Source: Cylindrodendrum hubeiense (lineage: Eukaryota; Ascomycota; Sordariomycetes; Hypocreales; Nectriaceae). Taken from it: a stretch of 64,000 nucleotides of DNA. The notes under the pieces are model-generated. The model had not been told where the DNA came from. It ran no database searches and saw only the letters and a program-made list of their open reading frames with translations. Of the stretch, positions 46,395 to 57,758 are shown one piece after another; the first letter of the stretch is position 1, and every line of letters begins with the position of its first letter. The DNA lies in contig JAANBB010000004.1 in the NCBI GenBank assembly GCA_014621425.1, positions 62,001 through 126,000 of the forward strand, given 5' to 3'. The translations under genes and the position numbers were made by a program.

Positions 46395-46646
46395 TAGTTG
46401 AGACTCGGTGGTTCAAAACGAGTTGTACTTCCTAACATCTAGCTTATGTTTCGTCATCTAATTTGTCTTCCAGTGTGCCTCCAAACGCTCATCGTCCTCA
46501 TCCTCATCTCCTTCAGTCTTGATGCGTGATTTGCCGCGGAGCTTTCTCAATATACATTGTAGGCTATTTGAAGCTCAAAGGTTTCTCTAACTGCATATAA
46601 ATGCAAGAGACGAGCCATTGTTCTTATGGCATCCTTCAAGATTTCC

Positions 46647-48303
46647 CTAACTTGGCGGAATGGCGTTTTGTTGCATCTGCATCTTCCTCATCATCTCAGC
46701 AGCCTCGAAAGCATACTTGCACTTCATCCTTAGCACCGCGCCATAACGATACATAACAAACGGGAACGGCATGCAAGCCAATGTTAGAAAGGCCGGTACA
46801 GAGCTGGCCCACTGCGTCCCGATATTATTATACATCTGGACAGCGAATAAAGGAAACGCGGCACCGACGATCGAGCGAAAGATTGCAGCAGCTGCGAGAA
46901 CTGATGCTGCGTAGATGGTGTAGCAATCGATAAGATAGTTGAGCATCGGCAAAATGACAAGGACGCAGCCGAAGCCAAACAAACTGGAGAGAATAATACT
47001 GACGGACCAGTGGATGCTGGGATAATTGGTCCATGCAAAGGCGAACATGCCGACTGGTAAGGCAATGGCACCAATCATGGCTGGTGGCAAGCGAGATTCC
47101 ACAGTTGCTGTTTTGGACAGAAGCAGCTTCGTATAGCGCGTGTTGTTGTCGTAGATGGCAAAAATCAGTCCAAGAATACACCCAACTGCAATACCCATGA
47201 ATGCAAGCCCTCCGACACCCTCGCCCCACCCACGGTCTCTGTTGTAGACAATAGGCATGGCGGCCATGAACATGTAGACGGTTCCGTAAATAATGGCCAT
47301 ATAGAGTGAGGTCACCAACACAATGGGTTCTCGGAAGAGAAAGACCCAGGGTCGCACCAGAGCTCCCTTGAAGACATCGGATGGTCTCTTCTTACCCTGG
47401 CTCTTTTCAAGAACACTGATGTAAGTCCTGCCGTCACTTTTGTTGAGGCGATTCGCCCTCCAAACCAGCAGCACCGGTCCATATGTCTCAGGGACGAAGA
47501 TGACACCGAGAATACCAATCACGCCTAGAAAGATGCAACACATCCCTTGTACCCATCTCCATCCCACATTTTCGGATATGAACCCACCAGCAGCCGGGCC
47601 AAGGATGGGACCAAGAAAGGGTGCGACGCAGTAAAGTGTTATGGCGAGACCTCTCTGAGCTGGTGGGAAGAGATCCCCAATAACCCCACCCGAGTTGACG
47701 AGAGGAGACCCACCAAAAGTGCCGCTGAGGAATCGCAAAACGATGAGCGTGGTAATGTTTCGGCTTCCGGCAGAACCGCCAATGAAGGCCACGATGGCAA
47801 CGTGGGAGGTGATCCAGAGAATTCGTCGGCCGTAAAGCTCGGATCTAAGAGCATCGCTCGATATTAGCAACCGAACGAAGCATGGGTATAGAGGATCAGG
47901 GAGAATTACTAAAACATAAACTGTCAGCTTGCGTATCTGAATAGGGCCAAATTGAGCATCTGCTTACCAAGGGACCCCATATCGCCGGGCCGATTGCGAA
48001 CCCGAGTACAAAGAGGGAGAGGCCAACTATGAACACCTCGGTGCTAACGTCGAATTCCTGAATGACTTCATTGGTAGATCCAGAGTATGCCGAAGATGTG
48101 AACGTGATGGCAAAAACAGAGGAGGTCACAATAGCCGTGATGAGCCATTTCCTAAGCTGAGACCAGTTCATAGGGTTGTCAGGATCGTCCTTTCGGAATT
48201 CCACCACGTATGGGTCTTCTTCATTGCCTTGACCATGATAGCCATGGACTTTTTCGACGTCAGAAGAGTCGGATATGGTCTGAGGTTCGCTCTGCTGAGA
48301 CAT
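46647..48303 (-). CDS. MFS transporter, DHA1 drug/polyamine exporter type (possible 1-nt frameshift)
   Basis: Exon 1 (48303-47968) encodes an acidic N-terminus and the DxPxNPMNWSQLRKW entry to helix 1. Exon 2 (47844-46647) starts in motif A (SELYGRR) and continues through motif C (GPILGPAAGGFI) to 12 helices; total about 511 residues. The family is the fungal DHA1 group (Flr1/Tpo1-like), which exports drugs, polyamines or metabolites across the plasma membrane. The exon junction is odd: the only good donor (TTG followed by GTAAGC) is phase 0, but the acceptor (CTTAG before ATCCGAG) needs phase 2. One nucleotide too many separates the two halves; without it the expected PLSELYGRR is formed. 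Tail-to-tail with the monooxygenase and divergent from the second regulator, it fits a product exporter. Confidence 0.85.
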
Positions 48304-48763
48304 AATTTCGCAAGTTAGAGCGATCAAGGAAGTATTTAGGATAGGCAAGAGCAAGAAAGATTGCAGGTCTGTTTGGTTAAAACTTACCGTCTTGAGGAGC
48401 AACAGGTGATTTAAATACTTGATGTAAATGTCGATTTGAAAGCAGTAATCTGAGAATGAGGTAGTCCATGAGCGGACGGAATGGCATTTCATTGGCTGCC
48501 CACATCAAGTCGTCGATGGCATGGATGACGAAGTCATCATCTACAACCAATTGCATGGCTTTCCGCAGTGGGTCAATATATACCGGAGCGCAATATGATT
48601 GGGTCACTGTGAACTCCGCCTCCTGGTCATGCGGTCCAGGGTCACCTCAGTCGATTGAAATGGGGCTGCATTGTTTGTCCGGGACAATTTGCAATTCTAC
48701 TGACTGTGTTGCCTCCTTGTATTTCAAGATCAACCATTACACACCGCCTAGTAGGTTCATAGC
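48304..48763. other. Divergent promoter region (MFS exporter and transcription factor)
   Basis: 460 bp with no supported gene, between two divergent starts (48303 and 48764). It probably regulates both. Confidence 0.45.
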
Positions 48764-51007
48764 ATGTCTGCACCCCTCCAACGCGAGGAGCATCAAGGTG
48801 AACCGTCGAACCGGTTGCGCAGGGAACGATTGAGAATCCCTAACGCTTGTCAATCATGTCGGGTGAGAAAGGTGAAATGCGATGGCAGTCGAGAGGGTAT
48901 TAATATTTCCCAATCTCCCTCTCGCTTGCATTTAGACTGACACATATGTGCCATATCTGCAGCATGCACCAGACGCCGGGGAAGAGCAAAGACACGGAGG
49001 CATGGCCAAGATCCTGTCGCAGTTGGGCAAAATATTAAGCGCAAGCCCTCAGTCAACCACGCATCACCAATGCGCAATCGCGTTACTGTCCCGGCATCAC
49101 CTCCAGCTTTGCGAGCCTCCTCCTCTGAGGCGCCTTCGACGTCCGAAACACCGTCGACAATTGGGCCAGCCATGTCGGAGCATTTAGATGAAGACCAAGA
49201 CGCGGAACAGAGCCATACCTTCTATACTGCCCATGGACGGTTTTCTGGCGAGGTCGCAGCTGCAATAGATGCCAAAGCAGGGCTTGCTCCGGCCGCTACT
49301 TCAAACCTTGTCCCGTTCGTGGATGCGCCCTTGTTCGGTGAGATAGACTTTGATTCTATATCCCACAGTCCCAGGACACACAGCTCTCTAGATTTCGCAA
49401 CTGAATTGCCTCCACGCCCATATGCTGATAGGCTTGTCGGTATATATTGGAATTATATTGATCGTGGGGAACCCATCCTGGATCGACAACGCTTCTTTCA
49501 TGACTATGATGCCTCATACTCTGCCCCGGAGACCTTGTTGTGCGGGAACCCTGATGTCTGGCTTAGCATACTCAATTGTGTCCTTGCTCTGGCAGTACAG
49601 AGACAGGAGGACATCCCTCTGCAAAAGCGGGACGAAGAGGGTTGTCGTTATTTTCAGCGCGCGTGGTCACTTCTGCCTCCCGAGACAATTTTATGGAAGC
49701 CTGGATCGGTCGAGTTGGTGCAGTGCTTGATGCTCATGAACCGGTATCTTCACTGTACTAACAACCAGCAGAAGACATGGATGACAGCGGGCTTGGCGAT
49801 ACGAATCGCCCAGAGCATGTGTTTCCATCTCCCCGGTACGGCTTCAACTAAGAAGTCGGGTAACGATAGACAGCTGGAGCAACGGGTTTGGGCTAGTTGT
49901 ATTGCCGTAGACCGGTAAGTGTTGTGAGGATTGAATCATCCTCGTTAATAACGAAAGAAACAATTCCCTCCTTACTACTGTCGCTGACATAAGTTAGATG
50001 CGTTTCATGGTCACTCGGTAGGACATCGATGCCAACTCTGGCGCCCTTACCAACTAGGATTGAAGGTATCTTCTCAAGCGGTAGCTACCAGCATGATGGG
50101 AAGGATTCCTATCATATCGTGCGGAGATTGGAACTTCATGAGATCGGAAATCAAATCCAGTTGGCCCAGGCACAGACTCAAAATGGTCTTGCTGCCAGGC
50201 TGGGACTGCCACGTCTGTACCAACAAGACGAATACCACGCCGTGGTGATGCAGCTAGATGCCTGCCTAAACAAGTGGGAGAACAGCCTTGCCAGCGACTG
50301 GAAGTTCGACACCCTCCAAAATGTCGTCGACAGGACATCTCGAACAGATCGGTATTTGCTTAATCTTCGGTGCGTAACCTATGCCGATTTTATGAGTCAG
50401 GGACGTAGGGAAAGCCCCGCCTTGCTAATTACAGTGCGCTAGGCTTCTTCACTATCGAATCTTTTTGTACAGGCCCATGCTGGTACGCTTCTACTCGAAA
50501 AGATCGCACACGTCAATAGCGCAGACAGTGTTGAATCCACCTAACCTGAACGATCGAGTTCTGAGAGACTGCGCCGTAATGTGCATCGAAGCAGCGCAAA
50601 GGGCTACATCCCTGGTTATAGAAACACTAGAGCCAAAGGAGCCAATTGGTCTCTTGCCATGGTGGTACCGAATTTACTGTTTACACATCGCAGGGGCCAC
50701 CTTTCTGGCGGCCATGATCGGATCAGATCTCTTCACTGAATCGGTTTCGAGATCGTGGGACACTGTAATATCGGCCCTCCGCGCCCACGAACACTTGAGT
50801 AAATATATACCCCAGTGTATCCAGACGTTTGAAAGCCTTTCGAAGAGAATTTTGCAGCCGCAGCATGCCACTCCACAGGATAGTTGGGACACGCCACTCG
50901 AGGGAACCCCTGGCTTTCTCTTCAACGATATTTTTCAGGATGAGGCATTCGATTTTGACAACTTTCTTTTCAGCGCTGGGGATATTATCAGCTCTGCAGA
51001 CTTATAA
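48764..51007 (+). CDS. Fungal-specific transcription factor with partial Zn2Cys6 cluster
   Basis: Four exons (48764-48896, 48963-49914, 49998-50369, 50473-51007) give about 663 residues in frame. Residues 28-44 carry the first half of a Zn2Cys6 cluster (ACQSCRVRKVKCDGSRE) and a fourth Cys six residues later, but in the only frame that continues, the next segment is CTRRRGRAKTRRHG with no fifth or sixth Cys. The middle homology region follows: YADRLVGIYWNYIDRGEPIL with the FFHDY motif, typical of the fungal transcription-factor domain. The C-terminus is acidic with FNDIFQDEAFDFDNFLF, a plausible activation segment. Either an unusual splice supplies the missing cysteines or the DNA-binding domain is damaged. 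Confidence 0.85.
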
Positions 51008-51467
51008 TTTCTTAGAGGTCATTTCACATTAGGGATGATATTATCAAATAAAGACTTTGTATGCTGAAGCATGGAAAACTATCACGCACTCCCCATAAAA
51101 GTGGCTTGTGCTACGCTATTCAGGCCGTTCAGGCAACTGCGGAGACGCGTTGACGTCCTAGCTTTCGGGTGTCAACTTTCCCAACATGCGTCAGCACCGC
51201 CATGAGAGGCATATTTCAGGGCGGATGTGTCCTTTTCGATGTCGCTGGTGATTTGTACTCTAAGCCGTGGGTGGATGGTTCCGAGTTGTGAGGTGATTTA
51301 GTACTCCACCCAGTCACGTTTATACGGGCTCCCATGACCAAGGCAAGGTGCACAGCAGCACTGCATAACTTTCGGTAGATAGGTCAGTAACGATAGCATC
51401 TACAGTCTTAATATTACAGCAAAGCCGCGAAACGGCATCAACATGGTGAAAGTTTGGGTGATATCAT
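51008..51467. other. Convergent intergenic region
   Basis: 460 bp between convergent genes; no supported coding sequence. It should contain both 3' ends. Confidence 0.45.
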
Positions 51468-52189
51468 TCACTCTAGCTCTAGCTCCAGCTCTGGTCTCTG
51501 TCTATCTCTATTAAGAGAATCATCATCCTCTCTCTCTCGCCTCTGCCCCTCCTTCCTAATCACCGAATCATTTATCCTCGAACGATCTTGTGTACCCTTT
51601 CTCTTCTGACAACATCTTGGCACGGCCAGCACCTTCCTCCCAGTGTAGTCTGCTGGATCTACAGGAAATGACAAGTACTTGTTTGCATATGCTCCTTCAT
51701 CGTCGTCCATCTCGATAATGTTGATCTGGAGGATCTCAGGATCAGGATCGTCTGCCGGAACAAGGTGGTCAAAGGTGACACCGTAGTGGTCAATTGTACT
51801 AATGATAGATCCGTCAGCGGCTATTATTGACAATTGGAAATGATTAAGTGGAAAGGACTGGTGTAAAAGGAAGCCACATACATCCATGGCTGCGGGTCCT
51901 CCATAACCCAGCCCAAGTATTCATCTCGCACAACCATATCACCAAAAACCTCAGGACGAATATCTTGACCGTATATTTTCCGAAATACTACTTTTGCAAG
52001 CGCTGGGCCGGCCGGCTGTGGATATGGTTGAGACCGTCCTTTCAGTTGCCATAATATTCCGGGGAGTAAGTTATTGATAGAGCTAAGTGGACCATCGATC
52101 TGGATTCGTAGGGGCTGCTCCAGCGGCGGGAGGTGGCGTGGGTGAGCGGGGGAGCTGATGCAAGCTGGGATGTGAAGATCTAGTGCCAT
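51468..52189 (-). CDS. Uncharacterised ~212-aa protein with charged tail
   Basis: Exon 1 (52189-51882) and exon 2 (51798-51468) join in phase over an 83-nt GTATGT..TAG intron; the first ATG, at 52189, gives MALDLHIPACIS. I do not recognise the family. The core looks globular (LRIQIDGPLSSINNLLPG, VVFRKIYGQDIRPEVFGD, EYLGWVMEDPQPW, then TIDHYGVTFDHLVPADDP). The last 50 residues are low-complexity and charged, rich in Arg/Glu/Asp, ending in an ELELELE run encoded by a CTCTAGCTC-type simple repeat at 51470-51495. No signal peptide or membrane segment. Another reading of the intron would use a different acceptor and change the residues at the junction. Confidence 0.6.
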
Positions 52190-53067
52190 TGAGTCGATAA
52201 GGTATAGGGAAGGGTTCCTACTGCTACCGGGTTGGTGGACGGAATGAGTCAAGAGTAATAGTGTGGCCTTACTTGAGTAAAATATGATGCTGTAGAGGAG
52301 CGGGGTTTTTTTTTCTTATGAAGAGAGGGAATGAAACACACTATACGAGTCTACAAGGCCTGGAGTTGGTATTTAGAGGCACTCGTGCTGACAAAGCCAA
52401 ACTGATGCATTGACACTTGTGGACGATTCTATCAGCCGCCCTACCGTTACAAGGGAGTATATTCTTCGGCTTTGAGATGTTCGCTGGTCTGATGTTTTTC
52501 GTTCGCCTCTTCAGTGAAGCATGACAGGATTGTTTACTATCTAGGGCTACCTGTAGAAGGAGCACCCATGAAGATGTTTTAGCATGAGATACAACCACTG
52601 TTAAGACATGCGACAAGTTGGTATATAAATCCTGAAGATGATCTTACATCTATTTACGAACTTGAATCAATTAAAAACAACAAATGCTATAGGGTAATTA
52701 GTAATTGCCAATTCGATCCTGAACCCCACGAATCGTTGTTGATGGGGTCGATGTGTCAACAGTGGATCTTCTCCTCTGCGCTAATAGCGAACCGATATTA
52801 ACACTGGCCGGATGAAACCCGTGGGTCTCGCCGCCGGCTAGCTAACGCGTGCCGACGGCCAGGAACGGGTCCACGTCTATATGGGTGCAATGTTTCTCTG
52901 ACACATCATGGGCCTGACGATGTGGATTTTTTCCAGCTTCACTAGCTGTTCTTTTTTACTGCGCTTTTTTCTTCCCCTTTCACATTCATTGCCGTCTTTT
53001 TATTCTTCCCGTGTTCTTTGAATCATACTTTTCGCAATAGGATTTGGCTGTCGCTACGCTGGGTGGA
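52190..53067. other. Intergenic region upstream of the amino-acid permease
   Basis: No supported gene. The 100 bp before the permease start are pyrimidine-rich, as in many Aspergillus/Penicillium promoters and leaders, and end in a TTTTCGCAATAG that could be a leader-intron acceptor. Confidence 0.4.
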
Positions 53068-54597
53068 ATGGCACAACAGATGACGGAGGGAACGACCCTC
53101 CCGGTGAACGAGGACAAGGCATCCAATGAGCCGAAAGAACCAGGTTTGATTGAGAACGGTGGCCTTGAAAGGACTCTTCAAAGTCGCCACCTTCAATTTA
53201 TTGCCATTGGCGGAACGATCGGAACAGGTCTCTTCATCGGAATCGGCAGCGCATTAGCCACAGCTGGCCCCGTCTCCCTCCTTCTTGCCTTTATTTTCAT
53301 GGGCAGTATCATATATTCGGTCCTTGTCAGTCTTGGCGAGTTGGCTGTCTTCATGCCTGTTACGGGATCCATGACTGTGTACGCCAGCCGTCTTGTTGAT
53401 CCGACTCTTGGCTTTTCCATGGGCTGGGTTTATTGGTTCAGCTGGGCAATCACATATGCTCTTGAACTCACAGCTGCTGGGCTTATTATCCAGTATTGGA
53501 ATGAGAGTTTGAGTATCGCCATCTGGATTGCCGCATTTTGGGTTATCTTTACAGCTATCAACTTCTTACCCGTCAGGTGGTTCGGCGAGATTGAGATGTG
53601 GTTCTCGACTGTCAAAGTCATTACAATTGTCGGCTTTGTCATTTTTGCCTTGTGCATCAACGCAGGTGTTGGTGATGAAGGCTACATCGGATTCAAATAC
53701 TGGAAGTCTCCTGGGCCCTTTGCCGAACATGAGGTCAGCGGTGGCGCAGGCAAATTCGTCGGCTTCTGGGCCGTTCTCGTCACTGCCGCATTCAGTTATC
53801 AGGGAACAGAATTGGTCGGCGTAGGCGCTGGTGAAACAAAGAACCCAGAGAAAAATATCCCGTCTGCGATTCGTTGGACATTCTGGGGAATCTTTGTCCT
53901 CTTTATCGCCACTGTTTTCTTCGTTGGTCTCGATATACCATACGACTTGAAGGCTCTCAATAGCGATGCGACAAACGCCTCTGCCTCACCCCTTGTTCTT
54001 GTAGCGCAGCGAGCTGGCGTCCGAGTGCTTCCAGATATCATCAACGGGGTGCTTCTAACTGCTGTACTCACAGCCGCTAATTCGAATGTCTATTCCAGCA
54101 GTCGAATTCTGGTCGCCTTGGCTGAGGAAGGATTTGCACCTAGTTGGGTGTCGCGTACGAATCGATATGGATCACCATACATCGCGGTTACTCTGTCCGC
54201 ATTGGTGGGCTTACTGGGTTTCCTGAATCTCTCCCAGGATGGTACTGTTGTTTTCAACTGGTTGATGAACATCAGTGCAACTGGTGCATTGGTCACTTGG
54301 ACTCTTATCAGTGTCTGCCATCTACGGTTCTTCAAAATCCTGAAGGCACAAAACATTGATCGACAAGACCTACTGTACCGGGCGCCACTGCAGCCATACT
54401 TATCATGGTATGGGCTAATTTTTAACGCTCTGATTCTTATCACGAGTGGGTTTACTGTCTTTTTCGACTGGAATACCAGTGATTTCTTCTCTAGTTACAT
54501 TAGCCTCATTATTTGGATTGTGTTGTACGTCGGTCACAAACTCATTTATCGGACAAAGCTTGTACCACTCTCGGAGGCAGATCTCAGGATGAGATGA
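53068..54597 (+). CDS. Amino-acid permease (APC superfamily, YAT family)
   Basis: An intronless frame of 509 residues from the ATG at 53068. The N-terminus is cytosolic and acidic; the first helix is preceded by LQSRHLQFIAIGGTIGTGLF, the hallmark of yeast amino-acid transporters, and a GTELVGVGAGETKNPEKNIP loop follows helix 5-6, also diagnostic. About 12 hydrophobic helices can be counted, with SYISLIIWIVLYVGHKLIYR at the C-terminal end. It would import amino acids across the plasma membrane with protons. Substrate cannot be read from sequence; it resembles both broad-range and proline/acidic types. Neighbours do not suggest a pathway. Confidence 0.93.
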   Translation: MAQQMTEGTTLPVNEDKASNEPKEPGLIENGGLERTLQSRHLQFIAIGGTIGTGLFIGIGSALATAGPVSLLLAFIFMGSIIYSVLVSLGELAVFMPVTGSMTVYASRLVDPTLGFSMGWVYWFSWAITYALELTAAGLIIQYWNESLSIAIWIAAFWVIFTAINFLPVRWFGEIEMWFSTVKVITIVGFVIFALCINAGVGDEGYIGFKYWKSPGPFAEHEVSGGAGKFVGFWAVLVTAAFSYQGTELVGVGAGETKNPEKNIPSAIRWTFWGIFVLFIATVFFVGLDIPYDLKALNSDATNASASPLVLVAQRAGVRVLPDIINGVLLTAVLTAANSNVYSSSRILVALAEEGFAPSWVSRTNRYGSPYIAVTLSALVGLLGFLNLSQDGTVVFNWLMNISATGALVTWTLISVCHLRFFKILKAQNIDRQDLLYRAPLQPYLSWYGLIFNALILITSGFTVFFDWNTSDFFSSYISLIIWIVLYVGHKLIYRTKLVPLSEADLRMR

Positions 54598-55899
54598 AAT
54601 AGATGAGCAAATATCGTTCTAAATTCGGATACATGGATGATACTAAAATCTATTTGTCTTGTCACCATGTTGAAACTGATGCTACTCCTATGCTCCTGAA
54701 CAAAGCCAAGGCATTACTGGCTACTATTGGATTGATAGTGCAAGCTGCTCAATTCATCGGCTCATGCATCCTGACAGATTGAGAGGAGATGAACTAAGCA
54801 TAAATGACGTAGAAAGCGTATGACGATGGCTGAGAAGCCAGTCTGGTGGCGTGGACAGTGTAATCCAGGTGGATCGCCAGGAAGACAGAATACAGCAAGT
54901 GCAAGTTCATAGGTGTGAGTGATTGTTCACTCTACAGGTGTCAGCGAGGAGACATGTCGCAATATATTGATTAGATGTTATATCTGTGCATAGTGCGATC
55001 ATGGATGGTGATAGTGAAAAGTGTCATTGCAGTGGCGATGATTTAATGCAGCCTAGGCAAGCAGAACAACCTGCATAAATTTTGGTGGGAATAATCAGTA
55101 TTGAAATCATGACTTTGCTGTCCTATGCTACATTGTCTACACCATAAGTTGTGTTTGATGGCACTCGCACTATAGAAGGCTTGGTCTTCCAATGAAGCTC
55201 TCCCTAGATGGTTACAATCGTGTCCAGAACCGAATGTCTCGAACTTATGCCTCTGCGATTATGACTGAGCATCCGTATATCCGAGTCTTCAATTACGGTC
55301 CGGTTCTGACGGCTGATGATTTTGGCGTTCACTTTACCGAACAACCGCTATCTTTACCATTTTGGCTGAACCCCGCACTTGGTAGAGTGGGGTAATGGGG
55401 TACAAATTCCATGGTGGTGACGATGGTGATCAAGAACCACGCTATTTGTCGTAACGAGACGCCCGCAGATAGCCAAAGGCAGTCGATCTGCATCCTAATC
55501 TGCATCCACGTGCCATTTACGACCCGGAATTCGGCAATAACAATTTGGTGACACAGCCCATGGCAGTACCGGGTAAACATTAATTTCCCCGTGGCTGGCA
55601 AGTAATCTAATAGTTTCGGCTGAACCCATTCCGATTCGTCGCACCGTAAATAAACTAGCCCATGACATGCTTGTTAGTGCCGTTTCGAGCATACGATCCA
55701 TTGTTTTTCAGTTTCCTTCATCCGGTTCAGCAACAGTTGCCGAATCAATTGCCCTACCAACATGATGAAGTTGGAAGTGAACATGTTGCATGATTATAAA
55801 TGTAAACCCAGCATACCCGTAGATTGTCTTCAACATAGCGTCTCAATCATTTCGGTCACTATTACTACTATTATTCGTTTGTAGCCAGAAACGTTCAAT
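54598..55899. other. Intergenic, no recognised gene
   Basis: 1.3 kb of ordinary base composition without a supported frame. A short frame at 55192-55395 has no features. Confidence 0.4.
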
Positions 55900-57047
55900 A
55901 TGCCTCAACTTCCGAGCATTCGATGGGGCATTGTTGGTCCGTCTCCTACCCCTAATCTTTGTTTGAAGCTGTGACTCACCAACGAGAAGCCACAGGAATG
56001 ATTTCCGAATGGTTCGTTAAGGACTTAATCTTGTCTCGACCAGACGCGAAAGTGCACCATATTGTCCAAGCCATCGGTAGTTCTTCCGCCGCCAAAGGAA
56101 AAGCCTTTGCGGAGAAGCATTGCCCCGAAAGCAGTCCGGCAATCTATGACAGCTACCAAGGCGTGTATGATGACCCAAATGTTGACTTGGTCTACATCGG
56201 CACCCCTCACTCCTTTCACAAGCAAAACTGCCTGGACGCAATTGCGGCTGGCAAACCAATTCTCTGCGAAAAAGCATTCACACTGAATGCTCGCGATGCG
56301 CGCGAAGTGTTTGCAGCTGCGAAGAAGAAGAATGTCTATGTGGCAGAAGCAATGTGGCTTCGTCATCGACCCCTGGTCAAGGACCTGAAGAAGCTCCTAC
56401 ACGAGGACAAGGTCATCGGTGACGTGCTTCGATCATTTTCCGATTTCGGAATCGAGAAGGACATCGCGAATCTTCCTGAAACGTCAAGATATAAGGATCC
56501 CGCACTGGGTGCAGGTTCTCTTCTGGACTTGGGTGTATATGCGTTGACCTGGGCAACGATTGCTTTGGATGCCAATAACCCAAACGGGGCTGAAAAGCCG
56601 ACCGTGCTTGCTTCCCAATCGCATTATGGTAACGTCGAGGTAGCAACCAGCATCATTCTCAAGTACCCCTCGACCGGTCGGCAAGCTGTGGTTACTTCCA
56701 CGACAAACGTGGTTGGTAACCCAGACTTGTTGACTCGCATCGAAGGCACTAAAGGATCCATTGAGATAACCGGACTAGTGCCATCTTTTCCAAGCGGCTT
56801 CCGAGTATATCCAAAGTTTGTTGGCTCGGCAGTGGCGGGAACACTTACTAGGGCGGAGGGCAAATTGCACGACTACCCCGTCCTTGGAAAAGGATACCAC
56901 TTTGAAGCAGACAATACTGCACTGGATGTGTTGGCAGGTCGCTTGGAGAGCTCTATTATGCCTTGGTCCGAAACAATTCGAATGATGGATCTTACAGATG
57001 AGATTAGACGACAGGGCGGCACGGTATACGCCGCGGATTCGGCATAA
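55900..57047 (+). CDS. Gfo/Idh/MocA oxidoreductase (dihydrodiol dehydrogenase-like)
   Basis: A 37-nt first exon (55900-55936, MPQLPSIRWGIVG start) joins exon 2 (55990-57047) over a 53-nt intron with the acceptor GAGAAG before CCACAGGAATG; this restores the dinucleotide-binding start WGIVATGMISEWF. The protein has 364 residues: a Rossmann NAD(P)-binding domain, then the family blocks YIGTPHSFHKQNCLDAIAAG, GKPILCEKAFTLNA (the EK motif) and VAEAMWLRHRP, and a C-terminal alpha/beta domain with GAGSLLDLGVYAL. The family reduces or oxidises sugars, inositols or trans-dihydrodiols with NAD(P). The MWLRHRP block fits dihydrodiol dehydrogenase-like members. Cytosolic; the substrate is unknown. Confidence 0.9.
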
Positions 57048-57758
57048 AATGCTGCATCAACTTTGGATATGCGCCGATAATAGAAATCGAAGTCAATTTC
57101 CAACGCTCAGACAAAGGTTCTGCACCCTTAAAAGTGAAACACGCAACAATACCATCTCCCAGAGTACCAGTTTGAAGACGATTCATTTTTAGCAGCAGAG
57201 TGCGGGGGCAGCAATGTATGGAAGATCGGACAGTGTGATTTCTATCCAACCAGGGTTCCGGGTCAAACTGTTGTGTCAAAAGGTCTGCGAATGCTGATAT
57301 TTCTTTTTCGAAGTATACGAAAGCTCTCGCTTTTTCCCCTTGACGTGACGTACCACTCGGTTCGTATATCAAACTTCAATTGTCATGTTTTTGGTTCCCC
57401 ATGAGTCCAAATCGCGTACCCCAAACATTTCCTTGTGAAACATCTAACACGACATTGCCGTTATTCCACCCCCCCTCCCCTTTCTTTCTTCGGCATATCC
57501 TTCGTAACATTGAAATGTAACGTGATACTTGATAAATCCATGTGTCATTGCTGATATTGCCTAGCGCTGACCGACATTGGGAGCTATATGGTGTTATACG
57601 AGAGGATTCTATACGAGAGATGCAGCGGGTGGTGCGATTTTACCAAGTATCTGGCCTCGAGACTTCCTCAATCTCACAAGTTTTTTTCTCCAAACAATCA
57701 CCTCGTGGTCTTGTCTCACTGTCGCGGTTCCTCAACACCAACAATCCTCCCTTTCACT
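57048..57758. other. Intergenic region
   Basis: 710 bp without a supported gene, including a pyrimidine-rich CCCCCCCTCCCC run near 57469-57480. Confidence 0.4.

Noticed and set aside
48930..48962. Earlier acceptor that would give a CHIC motif in the second transcription factor
   Set aside because: The acceptor at TTTAG gives a cysteine pair but puts the rest of the protein out of frame, so I kept the acceptor at 48962.
51470..51495. CTCTAGCTC simple repeat as a regulatory site
   Set aside because: It encodes the Glu/Leu tail of the overlapping gene and is ordinary low-complexity DNA.
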